Source: Chloroflexota bacterium (GTDB lineage: Bacteria; Chloroflexota; Dehalococcoidia; GIF9; AB-539-J10). From it: a stretch of 19,928 nucleotides of DNA. The stretch covers positions 1 to 19,928 of the forward strand of contig JAUVWD010000001.1 in assembly GCA_030604285.1 (NCBI GenBank), given 5' to 3'. The notes beneath the pieces were generated by a model that saw nothing but the letters and a program-made list of their open reading frames with translations, had not been told where the DNA came from and did not search any database. Both the position numbers and the translations under genes were made by a program. Shown here in pieces: positions 12,487 to 19,928 of the stretch (its first letter is position 1; each line of letters starts with the position of its first letter).

Positions 12487-13437
12487 TTGCCCTCGAAGGA
12501 TGATATCTGCGTCGTGGACCTTTCAATTCAATTAGCCCCGCAGCACCCTAAGGGACTGGTTCTAGCCAATCCGGTAATGACGGCTTCTGGCACTTTTGGC
12601 TATGGCGTGGAGTATAGCGAGCTTGTTGATATTCAAAGGTTAGGGGCTGTCGTTTGCAAGGGGACTACCCTTCTGCCTAGACAGGGGAATCCTCAACCCC
12701 GGCTGGTAGAAACGAGCCACGGACTGCTGAATTCCGTGGGCTTGGAGAATATCGGAGTTGATGCTGTGGTTAAGGATAAGGCGCCTATATGGGCGAGCTG
12801 GCGTGTCCCTGTCATCGTAAATATTGTTGGGGAAAGCAAAAGCGAATACGTCGAAATAGCGACTAGGCTGGAGGGAGTAGCTGGAGTAAGTGGCATTGAG
12901 TTAAACATCAGTTGTCCCAATGTGGCGGCAGGAGGGCTGGAGTTTGGCGTAGATCCTCGTCTTGCTGCTGAAGTTACCGCGGGAGTCAAAGCTGTGACCA
13001 GCCTGCCCATTGTTGTGAAATTGAGTCCTAACGTTACTGACGTTGTGGAAATCGCTTTGGCAGTGGAGGGAGCTGGGGCTGATGCTCTATGTTTGATTAA
13101 TACGGTGAAGGGCTTGGCGATTGATATTAATAAACACAAAAACCATTTGAGGGCTATTAGTGGTGGTCTTTCTGGTCCCGCCATCAAGCCTATAGCTCTT
13201 CGTATGGTGTGTGATGTTGCTAAGGCGGTACATATTCCGGTGATAGGTTGCGGTGGCATTTCTTGCGCTAGTAATGCCCTGGAGTTCATCGTAGGCGGTG
13301 CCAGTGCGATACAAGTTGGCACCGCCACTTTGACTAACCCTCGTGCTGCCCTCGATATACTGGAGGGGATAGAGCACCTTATGAGGGAACGCGCAATTGA
13401 AAATTTGACTGAGCTTATCGGGGTAGCTAGAACTTGA
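12487..13437 (+). CDS. pyrD: dihydroorotate dehydrogenase, class 1B catalytic subunit
   Basis: FMN enzyme that oxidises dihydroorotate to orotate in pyrimidine synthesis; class 1B works with the iron-sulfur/FAD subunit PyrK and NAD, and no pyrK is in the window. The 316 residues show LVLANPVMTASGTFGYG, ELNISCPN with the active-site base Cys143 that marks class 1, VVKLSPN, INTVKGLAIDI, GGLSGPAIKPIALRMV, and the FMN phosphate loops GCGGIS and GASAIQVGTA. There is no membrane segment. The start is uncertain: TTG at 12487 has no clear ribosome site, whereas GTG at 12514 (giving MDLSIQLAPQ) has GAAGGATGA 11 bases before it and fits relatives better. It ends 15 bases from the convergent mutase subunit gene. 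Confidence 0.95.
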   Translation: MPSKDDICVVDLSIQLAPQHPKGLVLANPVMTASGTFGYGVEYSELVDIQRLGAVVCKGTTLLPRQGNPQPRLVETSHGLLNSVGLENIGVDAVVKDKAPIWASWRVPVIVNIVGESKSEYVEIATRLEGVAGVSGIELNISCPNVAAGGLEFGVDPRLAAEVTAGVKAVTSLPIVVKLSPNVTDVVEIALAVEGAGADALCLINTVKGLAIDINKHKNHLRAISGGLSGPAIKPIALRMVCDVAKAVHIPVIGCGGISCASNALEFIVGGASAIQVGTATLTNPRAALDILEGIEHLMRERAIENLTELIGVART

Positions 13438-13451
13438 CCTAGCTGCGAATG

Positions 13452-13853
13452 TTACCCAGCACCTAATTCTTTCTTGATAAAAGCCACAATATCGCTGGTG
13501 GGGGTGCCGGGGCCAAAAGCAGCTTTTACGCCCATCTGTTTTAAGGTTGGAATATCATCATCGGGTATTATGCCGCCGGCGACAACCAATGCATCTCCCT
13601 TTCCTTTCTGTTTAAGGCCTTCTATGATCAGGGGGAAGAGCTCCATGTGGGCTCCCGATAGTACGCTTAAGCCGACGACGTCCACATCTTCTTGAACCGC
13701 TGACTGAACGATCATCTCAGGAGTCTGGCGGATTCCGGTATAAATCACCTCCATGCCGGCATCACGAAGAGCCCTAGCCACTACTTTAGCACCACGGTCA
13801 TGCCCATCCAAACCTGGTTTAGCCACTAGAACACGGATTCTATCTTTTGCCAT
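13452..13853 (-). CDS. methylmalonyl-CoA mutase, small B12-binding subunit
   Basis: Cobalamin-binding half of a split methylmalonyl-CoA mutase. The 133 residues form one Rossmann-like B12 domain. [17 protein letters not shown] contains the cobalt-ligating His18 in the DxHxxG motif. SVLSGAH and [11 protein letters not shown] follow for the nucleotide tail, and the protein ends in an acidic/basic helix. This split arrangement (large subunit about 550, small about 130 residues) is the form seen in archaea and some bacteria, in contrast to the fused proteobacterial enzyme. It is the last gene of the four-gene operon, 15 bases after the epimerase gene, with an AGGGAGG-type site before the ATG. Confidence 0.95.
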   Translation of the reverse strand: MAKDRIRVLVAKPGLDGHDRGAKVVARALRDAGMEVIYTGIRQTPEMIVQSAVQEDVDVVGLSVLSGAHMELFPLIIEGLKQKGKGDALVVAGGIIPDDDIPTLKQMGVKAAFGPGTPTSDIVAFIKKELGAG

Positions 13854-13868
13854 CGCCTGGTTCCCTCC

Positions 13869-14267
13869 TTAATCTTCTTGACAGAGCTCAGTGAGCACTC
13901 CCCTAATAGATTTAGGGTGAATGAAAGCAACCATTCCCTCTACACCGGGCCGCGATTTCTTGTCAATTAATTCCACACCTTTTTCAGATAGGCGCGTAAG
14001 CTCCTGATCAACATCATCAACTTCGAATGCGATGTGATGGAGGCCCTCGCCCCTTTTCTCCAGCATTCTGGCCATGTTGCTGTCAGGGAGTGGCTCCAGA
14101 AGTTCGAGTTTAGCCCCGTCGGCCAGGGAAAGGATAGCTGCCTTTACCCCTTGTTCAGAGACAGTCTTACTTTTATCGAGTTTGGCACCGAATAAGTCTT
14201 CATATAGTTTAAGTGCTTCATCCAAATTGCTGACTAAAATCGCGATGTGTGCAATTCTGTTGGCCAT
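13869..14267 (-). CDS. mce: methylmalonyl-CoA epimerase
   Basis: Interconverts (S)- and (R)-methylmalonyl-CoA, supplying the mutase with the R form. The 132 residues form the vicinal-oxygen-chelate fold as two beta-alpha-beta-beta-beta modules. Likely metal ligands are His7 (RIAHIAI), Glu55 (KLELLEP), His78 (GLHHIAFEVDD) and Glu127 (GVLTEL), the family pattern. Length is normal. It lies between the acyl-CoA dehydrogenase (10 bases) and the B12 subunit (15 bases), and its pairing with both mutase subunits supports the epimerase function rather than a generic glyoxalase. An AAAGGAGG-like site precedes the ATG. Confidence 0.94.
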   Translation of the reverse strand: MANRIAHIAILVSNLDEALKLYEDLFGAKLDKSKTVSEQGVKAAILSLADGAKLELLEPLPDSNMARMLEKRGEGLHHIAFEVDDVDQELTRLSEKGVELIDKKSRPGVEGMVAFIHPKSIRGVLTELCQED

Positions 14268-14277
14268 TTCACCTCCT

Positions 14278-15417
14278 TTACTTCACGCCTAATACTTGGC
14301 GTGCAATAGTCCATCTCTGCATCTCTGAGGTTCCTTCATAGAGTTCAGTTATTCTTTGGTCTCGAGCATAGCGCTCTACCGCAAAATCTTTGGTATAACC
14401 GTAGCCACCGAAAATCTGAACCGCTTTATGACAGACTCTATGAGCTACTTCGCTGGCGAAGAGCTTTGCCATAGCTGCCTCTTTGAGATAGGGCTCTTTT
14501 CTGGTCATTAGCCAGGCTGCCCTATAAGTCAGCATTCGGGCTGCATCGATTTCAGTGGCCATATCAGCAATCATCCATTGAATCGCCTGGAATTTGGCGA
14601 TAACTTGCCCAAACTGTTCCCTTTGCTTGGCATAATCAACGGCAGCATCAAAGGCTGCCTGAGCAATGCCCAGCGCCTGAGCTCCAACGCTGACTCTGCT
14701 GGCGTCTATAGCTTCTAGCGATATTCTGAATCCTCTTCCTTCCTCGCCTATTAGATTTTCTTTGGGTATTCTGCAGTTGTCGAAGATCAGTTCCGCTGTT
14801 GAAGAGGGATGTATTCCCGTCTTTCTTTCCAGCTTGCCTACAGAAAAACCGGGCGTGCCCCTTTCTACAATAAAGGCGCTAATGCCGCGATGTCCCAGAG
14901 ATTTATCCTTGGTAGCGAAAGTAACAACCCAATCGGCTTCAGCCCCGTTGGTTATAAAGGTTTTAGTTCCATTGAGAACATAGCCATCGTCTTTTTCCGC
15001 ATATGCTGTCTGTACGGCTGCCGGGTCACTGCCTGCCGTTGCTTCAGTCAAACCAAAGGCTGAAATCGCTCCCTTAACTGTACGTGGAATAAACCTCTCC
15101 TTCTGCTCCTCGGTGCCGTGCATGGTAACTGGGTAGGCAGCCAGCCCGGCGTTGCAGAAAACTATGACAGCTAAGCCAGCAGAGGCATGTGCGATTTCCT
15201 CGGAAAGTATGACAGAAAGCAGGTCGTCTCCGCTCCCTCCATATTCCTCTGGCAATCCTACCCCGCATAATCCAACGTCGGCCATCTTCTTTATGACTTC
15301 ATAGGGGAATTTCTCCTCCTCATCCCATTGAGCCGCTAGAGGCTCAATTTCTCGCTTGGCGAAGTCACGCGCCATCGCTTGAAACATTCTCTGTTCCTCA
15401 TTTAGGGAGAAATCCAT
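14278..15417 (-). CDS. acyl-CoA dehydrogenase
   Basis: FAD enzyme forming a trans-2,3 double bond in an acyl-CoA and passing electrons to electron-transfer flavoprotein. The 379 residues show the normal family layout: N-terminal helices (MDFSLNEEQRMFQAMARDFA), the middle beta domain with FGLTEATAGSDPAA and KTFITNGAEAD, and the C-terminal helices with REQFGQVIAKFQAIQ and FGGYGY. The catalytic base Glu361 is present in ELYEGTSEMQRWTIARQVLG, as in short-chain and butyryl-CoA dehydrogenases rather than isovaleryl-type enzymes. Substrate chain length cannot be read from this. It is the second gene of the methylmalonyl operon (29 bases after the mutase), suggesting a role in branched-chain or odd-chain acid breakdown that leads to propionyl-CoA. 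Confidence 0.94.
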   Translation of the reverse strand: MDFSLNEEQRMFQAMARDFAKREIEPLAAQWDEEEKFPYEVIKKMADVGLCGVGLPEEYGGSGDDLLSVILSEEIAHASAGLAVIVFCNAGLAAYPVTMHGTEEQKERFIPRTVKGAISAFGLTEATAGSDPAAVQTAYAEKDDGYVLNGTKTFITNGAEADWVVTFATKDKSLGHRGISAFIVERGTPGFSVGKLERKTGIHPSSTAELIFDNCRIPKENLIGEEGRGFRISLEAIDASRVSVGAQALGIAQAAFDAAVDYAKQREQFGQVIAKFQAIQWMIADMATEIDAARMLTYRAAWLMTRKEPYLKEAAMAKLFASEVAHRVCHKAVQIFGGYGYTKDFAVERYARDQRITELYEGTSEMQRWTIARQVLGVK

Positions 15418-15446
15418 TCTCTACCTCCTTAAGTAGGCTTTGGTTT

Positions 15447-17102
15447 TCAAAAGGCAAGGAATTCCTTCTGGGTGCCGAAAACCTTGCGCAAGACGTCGCA
15501 CATCTCGCCCAGAGTAGCATAGGCTTCTACGCACTCGAGGAAAGCCGGCATGGTATTATCCGTGCCTCGTGCTAGGTCTTCTAAGCGTTTAAGCGTTTGC
15601 TCGACCTTACTATTGTCTCTTTCCTTCTTTACTTGGGCTGTCCTCTCCTTTTGTCTTCTCTCCACCTCGGGATCGACTCGGAGCAAGCCTGTTATTTTGG
15701 GGAAGGGGGAAACAAACTCGTTTACTCCCACCACAATGCGTCTACCTTCCTCGGTTTCCCTCACGTAGCGATAGGAGGCGTCCTGAATTTCCCTCTGCTG
15801 GTAACCTTGCTCAATAGCTGCTATGGCGCCTCCCAAGCTATCGACCTTGGCAATGTACCCGGTGGCTTCCCTTTCGAGTCTGCTGGTAAGTGATTCTACA
15901 TAGTAGGATCCACCAAGCGGATCAACAACGTCGGTAATGCCACTTTCATAAGCTAGAAGCTGCTGAGTGCGCACTGCGGCAGTTACAGCTTCTTCAGAGG
16001 GTGTGGCATAGGCTTCATCGAAGGAGTTGGTATGCAATGATTGAGTGCCTGCCAAGGCTGCTGCTAAAGCTTCCCAGGCTGTTCTAACGATGTTGTTCAA
16101 GGGCTGTTGAGATGTAAGGCTAACACCGGCAGTTTGGGTATGGAAACGAAACATCCAGGAGCGTGGGTCTTTAGCTTGGAATCTTTCTCTCATTATCTTT
16201 GCCCACAGGCGACGCAGAGCCCTAAATTTGGCTATTTCCTCAAAGAAGTTAAGGTGGCTGCTTTGGAAGAAGGAGATTCTTGGGGCGAAATAATCTACCT
16301 CCAGCCCAACATCAATAAGTGCTTGCACATACGCTATGCCGTTAGCCAGCGTAAAGGCAATCTCTTGAGCGGCAGTAGAACCTGCCTCTCGTATATGATA
16401 TCCGCTGACACTGATGCTGTTCCACCGAGGAACCTCTTTGCGGCAGTAGGAGATTATATCAGTGGTCAACCTCATTGAGGGGCGAGGTGGGAAGATATAT
16501 GTACCTCGGGCGATGTATTCCTTAAGGATGTCGTTCTGAACGGTGCCATTGAGGTCAGCCGGGGCAACCCCCTGTTTCTTGCCTACAGCTATGTACATGG
16601 CAAGAACAGGGGCACAAGTTGAGTTTATGGTCATCGACGTGCTTACCTTGTCCAGAGGGATAGCCTCAAAGAGGATTTCCATGTCTCTGAGAGTCTCTAT
16701 AGCGACACCAACTTTGCCTATCTCACCTCTAGCTAAGGGATGATCTGAATCGTATCCAATCTGTGTGGGCAAGTGGAATGCAACGCTCAAAGCTGTTAGT
16801 CCTTGCTCTAGAAGGTAGTGATACCGCTGGTTAGTGTCTTCGGCAGTGCCAAAGCCGCTATACTCCCGCATAGTCCACACCCTACCCCGGTACATACTAG
16901 GCTGGACACCTCGAGTGAAGGGATATTCGCCGGGATAGGCCAAGTCTCTAGCATAATCGAAACCCTCTAAGTCTTCTGGTGCATAGACCGTGTCGAGTTC
17001 TACACCCGACATAGTATCAAATTTATCCTTTCGCTCTGGGGCGCGCTTTAGTGTCGCAGCTAAAGTAGTTTCACGCCATTCTTGTTTATTTTTGCTTGCC
17101 AT
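15447..17102 (-). CDS. methylmalonyl-CoA mutase, large (catalytic) subunit
   Basis: Adenosylcobalamin-dependent radical isomerase converting (R)-methylmalonyl-CoA to succinyl-CoA, the substrate-binding TIM-barrel half of the split enzyme. The 551 residues show [19 protein letters not shown] with Tyr81, [31 protein letters not shown] with Thr187, Gln189 and Arg199, [10 protein letters not shown] with His236, and [16 protein letters not shown]. Tyr81 and Arg199 are the carboxylate-binding residues of methylmalonyl-CoA mutase; isobutyryl-CoA mutases carry Phe and Gln there, so that alternative is disfavoured. I chose the ATG at 17102, preceded by GGGAGG (17113-17108), over an in-frame TTG 15 codons upstream. 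It is the first gene of the operon with dehydrogenase, epimerase and B12 subunit. Confidence 0.95.
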   Translation of the reverse strand: MASKNKQEWRETTLAATLKRAPERKDKFDTMSGVELDTVYAPEDLEGFDYARDLAYPGEYPFTRGVQPSMYRGRVWTMREYSGFGTAEDTNQRYHYLLEQGLTALSVAFHLPTQIGYDSDHPLARGEIGKVGVAIETLRDMEILFEAIPLDKVSTSMTINSTCAPVLAMYIAVGKKQGVAPADLNGTVQNDILKEYIARGTYIFPPRPSMRLTTDIISYCRKEVPRWNSISVSGYHIREAGSTAAQEIAFTLANGIAYVQALIDVGLEVDYFAPRISFFQSSHLNFFEEIAKFRALRRLWAKIMRERFQAKDPRSWMFRFHTQTAGVSLTSQQPLNNIVRTAWEALAAALAGTQSLHTNSFDEAYATPSEEAVTAAVRTQQLLAYESGITDVVDPLGGSYYVESLTSRLEREATGYIAKVDSLGGAIAAIEQGYQQREIQDASYRYVRETEEGRRIVVGVNEFVSPFPKITGLLRVDPEVERRQKERTAQVKKERDNSKVEQTLKRLEDLARGTDNTMPAFLECVEAYATLGEMCDVLRKVFGTQKEFLAF

Positions 17103-17265
17103 GCTTACCTCCCTTACGAAGTCAAGTAATCGTTTTGTGTGTCGCAAAGTCTAGGGAATACGTCCACATATCGTGTGAACCGACTCTCAATATTCTAGTG
17201 TCATTCTTTCTTAGCTTGCCATGACTACTGGCACTTATTAGGAGCTTCCTAAATCTAAGCGGAGA

Positions 17266-17294
17266 ATTTTAGCACAAAACTCTTGCCTTCACAA
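17266..17294 (-). promoter_or_regulatory. promoter of the methylmalonyl-CoA operon
   Basis: On the minus strand TTGTGA (17294-17289), a 17-base spacer ending in TGC, and TAAAAT (17271-17266), giving also an extended -10. Transcription near 17259 gives a leader of about 157 bases before the mutase ATG. I looked for a cobalamin riboswitch in this leader and saw no B12 box. Confidence 0.65.
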
Positions 17295-17652
17295 TTCCTG
17301 GTGCTTGGGGGCTCTTGAGATTGATTTGCGTAGGGAGGCAAAAGGTTCCTCTGATGGCGTAGGGTGTTCAGCGACAGCCCCTCACGTTTCTATTCCTGAA
17401 GAAAGCAAGTCACCAGCATAAGCTAAGTCTAATGCAGCGAAGTACGCTTTGACTGTGGATGTGGCTGGCCCAAATGAGTTAGCTTGCCTCGATTTGCGGC
17501 ACAGCCATTGTGTTTCATTTTTGTTTCGCATTTGCCCGTTTCTACTCATGGGCGCAGTGACGATAAGGAACGATATTGGGTTCACTGGGCAAAACAAGTT
17601 TCCCCTGGGTCACCTCCGCAGCACTACCGGGGAGCACTCGCCCGGAAGCAAG

Positions 17653-17691
17653 TAGGCATTGCCGTTACGACGTGGGCTGCTGCAATGCCTA
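17653..17691. repeat. perfect 10-base inverted repeat after the SPFH gene
   Basis: TAGGCATTGC (17653-17662) pairs with GCAATGCCTA (17682-17691) around a 19-base loop. It starts 40 bases after the SPFH stop in minus-strand reading, so it may mark the end of the nfeD-SPFH transcript, but it has no U-rich tract. Confidence 0.5.
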
Positions 17692-17731
17692 ACGCCTCAG
17701 GCCAGGAAATTGCCATTCTACGAAAGCTTGG

Positions 17732-18511
17732 TCACTCTTCAGCTTTCGGTGGGTTGGGTTGTGGACTGCTTCTGCTCATGAAGGCAGTGAGCAGATCTAT
17801 GGGCAGGGGAAAGATTATGGTGTTTGTTCGCTCTGTAGCGATACTGGTCACCGTTTGAAGATAACGAAGTTGTAGAGCTGCGGGCTCAGTGGAGATAATC
17901 TGGGCTGCCTGAGCCAATTTTTGGGCTGCTTGAAATTCACCCTCGGCATGAACAACCTTGGCTCGCCTCTCCCTCTCAGCCTCAGCCTGGGCTGCCATGG
18001 CTCGTTGCATTGTTTGCGGCAATTCCACGTCCTTAACCTCTACCATACTCACCTTTATGCCCCAGGGATTTGTGCCTTCATCAACCATTACCTGGATCTT
18101 TTCATTGAGTCTATCTCGGTGGGCCAGCAGCTCGTCTAATTCAGATTGCCCCACAACGTTTCTTAAGGTAGTGGCGGCAAGCAGCGAGGTTGCTTTGATG
18201 TAATCGAGCACCTTAAGAATAGCATCTGCGGCATCAACTACGCGGAAGTAAATCACAGCGTCAACGGTAACCGTGACATTGTCCATAGTCATGCATTCTT
18301 GCTGTGGCACATCCATGGTGATTACACGAAGGTCAATCTTTTTTATACGCTCGATAAAAGGGATGATGATGACAAGGCCTGGACCTCTGAGGCCAACGAA
18401 TCTGCCGAGGCGGAAAACGCCTCCTCTTTCATACTCTTGAACGACTTTTATAGCTGCTGAAAGCAGCATTATTACCACTATTGCGATAACAAAATAAATG
18501 ATCCAGCTCAT
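17732..18511 (-). CDS. SPFH/stomatin (slipin) family membrane protein
   Basis: Membrane scaffold protein of the stomatin/prohibitin superfamily that forms oligomers at the membrane. The 259 residues begin with one membrane segment (about 3-20, WIIYFVIAIVVIMLL), followed by the SPFH domain (QEYERGGVFRLGRFVGLRGPG, then VPQQECMTMDNVTVTVDA) and a coiled Ala/Glu/Arg-rich segment (AAQAEAERERRAKVVHAEG). A Pro-rich tail follows. The open frame extends 12 codons upstream, but the ATG at 18511 has a strong AGGAGG (18521-18516) and overlaps the stop of the short nfeD as ATGA. Stomatin-NfeD pairs are widespread; the partner protease cleaves stomatin in Pyrococcus (PH1510/PH1511), which suggests a membrane quality-control or microdomain role here. 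Confidence 0.94.
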   Translation of the reverse strand: MSWIIYFVIAIVVIMLLSAAIKVVQEYERGGVFRLGRFVGLRGPGLVIIIPFIERIKKIDLRVITMDVPQQECMTMDNVTVTVDAVIYFRVVDAADAILKVLDYIKATSLLAATTLRNVVGQSELDELLAHRDRLNEKIQVMVDEGTNPWGIKVSMVEVKDVELPQTMQRAMAAQAEAERERRAKVVHAEGEFQAAQKLAQAAQIISTEPAALQLRYLQTVTSIATERTNTIIFPLPIDLLTAFMSRSSPQPNPPKAEE

Positions 18512-18813
18512 TCCCCCTCCTTTTCTTTGGATTTTTTGGTTACCCACAATTTCAGTCCTTCTACTTTGGTTATTATCACCTCCTCTCCGGGTTCTATTCT
18601 GTTACCCTTGGCAATGGCTGTCCACAGCTCGCCCTCGGCAAGAACGGTGCCTTTAGGGTTGAGAGCTGTTTGCGCCACAACTTCCTTTCCTATCATTTCC
18701 TCGGTGCCGGTAGCAAGTCTTCGCCTTTGTGCTTTAACAATAGCGTAAATGACAAAAACAATGAAGGCGGCGACGCATACTATAGCTATGATGATGAGGG
18801 GTGTTATTTCCAT
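18508..18813 (-). CDS. short NfeD-like protein (membrane segment plus OB-fold domain)
   Basis: A 101-residue protein: one membrane segment (about 5-26, IIIAIVCVAAFIVFVIYAIV), a basic stop-transfer QRRR, and a soluble NfeD OB-fold domain (MIGKEVVAQT, GTVLAEGELWTAIA, PGEEVIITKVEGLKLWV). It lacks a protease domain, so it would be a non-catalytic adaptor of the SPFH protein. By hand alignment it matches the C-terminus of the preceding NfeD protease at about 61 of 87 residues without gaps, so it is a tandem duplicate of that domain. The ATG at 18813 follows AGGAAGG by nine bases and lies 13 bases after the protease stop. Its own stop overlaps the SPFH start (ATGA). Confidence 0.9.
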   Translation of the reverse strand: MEITPLIIIAIVCVAAFIVFVIYAIVKAQRRRLATGTEEMIGKEVVAQTALNPKGTVLAEGELWTAIAKGNRIEPGEEVIITKVEGLKLWVTKKSKEKEGE

Positions 18814-18826
18814 AATTGCTACCTTC

Positions 18827-19928
18827 CTATTTTCTTGATCTTTTTGTCACCCACAACTTCAATTCCTCTACTTTGGTTATGGTCACCTCCTCACCCGGTG
18901 CTATTCTATCGTTTTCCGCTATCGCTGTCCATAGCTCGCCTTGAGCCAGGACTGTGCCGGTGGGATCCAGTGGTGTCTTGGCTATGGCCGTTTTCCCAAT
19001 CATTCCTTCAGCACCGGTGGCCTTACGCCTTCTCTGGCCCCGAACGATAGCGCCAATGACAAAGACGATGAAGGCGACGACTGCAACTGTGACCCCGGCA
19101 ATTAGCCCACGATTCACCTCGACTCCTGGGCTATGGCTAAACAAGATTAGGGAACCAAAGACCAGCGCGGCTGCTCCTCCAGCACTCAATAAGCCAAAAC
19201 TAGAGGTGAAGAACTCGGCTACAAAAAGCCCAATTGCAAGTAATATAAGTGCTATGCCTCCCCAGTAGGCATTGAGCACGTCCAGAGAATAAAAAGCAAG
19301 AATTAGGGCAATACCACCAAATACACCGGGGAAAATTAGCCCTGGGCTGGAAATCTCTGTGATTAGCCCTATAGTGGCCAGGCTAAGCAAGATATAGGCA
19401 ATATTGGGGTCGCTGATAACTTGCAAGAACTTCTCAATGGCATTCATTTCATCAACAGTTGTCTCGTAGCCCGTGGTATCAATAGTAACCACCTCGCCAT
19501 TAGCTAAGGTCACTTTCCAGCCATTGATTTGGGAAATAAGGCTTTCCAAGTTATCAGCTCGCAGGTCAATAAGGTTATACTCCAGTGCCTCACTATCCCT
19601 GAAGGATTTGCTTTCTGTTACTGCCAGCCTGGCTTCTTCTACATTGCGACCACGCTCCTCAGCAATGGTCTCCAGCCACTTAGCTGAGAACTCGACTATC
19701 TTTTTCATTTGGTCTTCTGGTATTTCTTGTCCTCCAGCAGCTACCGGATGAGCGGCCCCGATAGTGGTGCCTGGCGTCATGGCGGCTATATGTGCGGACA
19801 GAGTAATAAAAGTTCCCGCTGAAGCAGCCCAGGCGCCTTTGGGAGAAACGTAGACTACGATAGGCACATCGGCGTTCATAATTTTTTGTACTATCCTCTC
19901 AGTCGAATCTAGAAGCCCTCCTGGAGTA
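18827..19928 (-). CDS. NfeD1b-type membrane serine protease (ClpP-class), N-terminus cut by window edge
   Basis: Membrane-bound serine protease fused to an NfeD domain. The frame is open to the right edge, so the protein continues upstream; 367 residues are visible and start TPGGLLDSTERIVQKI. The protease part includes AASAGTF, whose Ser is the likely nucleophile, and a conserved MKKIVEFSAKW region where the family's catalytic Lys lies (by analogy with PH1510). It is followed by about four hydrophobic membrane segments (roughly from FLQVISDPNIAYILLSLATI to ALVFGSLILF), another segment, and the C-terminal OB-fold domain (MIGKTAIAKT, LAQGELWTAIA, PGEEVTITKVEELKLWV). The ATG at 19879 is internal, not the start. 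It is the first visible gene of the protease, short NfeD, SPFH operon. Confidence 0.92.
   Translation of the reverse strand, partial: TPGGLLDSTERIVQKIMNADVPIVVYVSPKGAWAASAGTFITLSAHIAAMTPGTTIGAAHPVAAGGQEIPEDQMKKIVEFSAKWLETIAEERGRNVEEARLAVTESKSFRDSEALEYNLIDLRADNLESLISQINGWKVTLANGEVVTIDTTGYETTVDEMNAIEKFLQVISDPNIAYILLSLATIGLITEISSPGLIFPGVFGGIALILAFYSLDVLNAYWGGIALILLAIGLFVAEFFTSSFGLLSAGGAAALVFGSLILFSHSPGVEVNRGLIAGVTVAVVAFIVFVIGAIVRGQRRRKATGAEGMIGKTAIAKTPLDPTGTVLAQGELWTAIAENDRIAPGEEVTITKVEELKLWVTKRSRK

Larger units (their letters stand above)
17103..17731. other. 629-base region between the SPFH gene and the methylmalonyl operon
   Basis: The right-hand part (17103-17294) holds the leader and promoter of the mutase operon. 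The stretch 17295-17731 contains a perfect 10-base inverted repeat (listed separately) and short open frames on both strands: a minus one of 71 codons (17382-17597) and plus ones at 17449-17655 and 17484-17858. None has a ribosome site or a recognisable motif, so I do not call a gene. It could be decayed sequence. Confidence 0.5.

Noticed and set aside
12693..13328. Long minus-strand frame (211 codons) inside pyrD
   Set aside because: Shadow of pyrD, whose motifs run through the whole plus-strand frame; the minus product is low-complexity and has no recognisable motif.
15447..17102. Isobutyryl-CoA mutase as an alternative for the large mutase subunit
   Set aside because: Residues Tyr81 and Arg199 are those of methylmalonyl-CoA mutase rather than Phe and Gln, and an epimerase gene is in the operon.
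17103..17260. Cobalamin riboswitch in the mutase operon leader
   Set aside because: The leader is long enough to hold a small element but no B12-box-like sequence or multi-stem core was seen.
17382..17858. Open frames on both strands in the gap before the SPFH gene
   Set aside because: No ribosome sites, no motifs, and one plus frame continues antisense into the SPFH gene. Kept only as an unexplained region.

Overview
This 19.9 kb window carries ordinary bacterial chromosomal genes packed on the minus strand, interrupted by a central patch of plus-strand genes (yggS, a tRNA, pyrD). The set of genes suggests an anaerobic or facultative Chloroflexota bacterium, most likely of the Dehalococcoidia type. 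The pointers are a UPF0251 regulator, a fused ispDF, a clpC-radA-isp-cysS cluster, a split archaeal-type methylmalonyl-CoA mutase and an NfeD/stomatin operon. This assignment is inference from gene content and protein style; no rRNA is present.

Left part (1-9116). A UPF0251 regulator runs off the left edge and is divergent from a small plus-strand gene of unknown function. Next, in minus-strand transcription order, come a short DnaJ-like co-chaperone, clpC, an orphan biotinyl carrier protein, radA, ispDF, cysE and cysS. The last four overlap or nearly touch (radA/ispDF by the ATGA motif, ispDF/cysE by GTGA, cysE/cysS by 14 bases). This resembles the clpC-radA-disA-ispD-ispF-gltX-cysE-cysS order known from Bacillus, without disA and gltX and with a biotinyl protein inserted. 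clpC has its own strong sigma70-type promoter. The ispD N-terminus reads correctly only if one base is added near its natural start, so it is either frameshifted or affected by a sequence error.

Middle part (9117-12486). This holds yggS (PLP homeostasis), a convergent metallo-beta-lactamase-fold gene, a small putative lipoprotein, tRNA-Ala(TGC) with a clear promoter, and rimI divergent from pyrD.

Right part (12487-19928). pyrD (class 1B dihydroorotate dehydrogenase) converges on a four-gene operon: methylmalonyl-CoA mutase large subunit, acyl-CoA dehydrogenase, methylmalonyl-CoA epimerase and the B12-binding mutase subunit. Together they would interconvert (R)-methylmalonyl-CoA and succinyl-CoA and oxidise a short or branched acyl-CoA. 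After a roughly 630-base gap comes an operon of a membrane NfeD protease (cut by the window edge), a short NfeD that is a tandem copy of its C-terminal domain, and an SPFH/stomatin protein.

I found no CRISPR array, intact transposon or phage gene, and no clearly new system. The points most worth a second look are the ispD frame problem, an unexplained hairpin-rich intergenic stretch between dnaJ and clpC, the orphan biotinyl protein, the NfeD domain duplication, and the gene-free stretch with a perfect inverted repeat near 17.65 kb.
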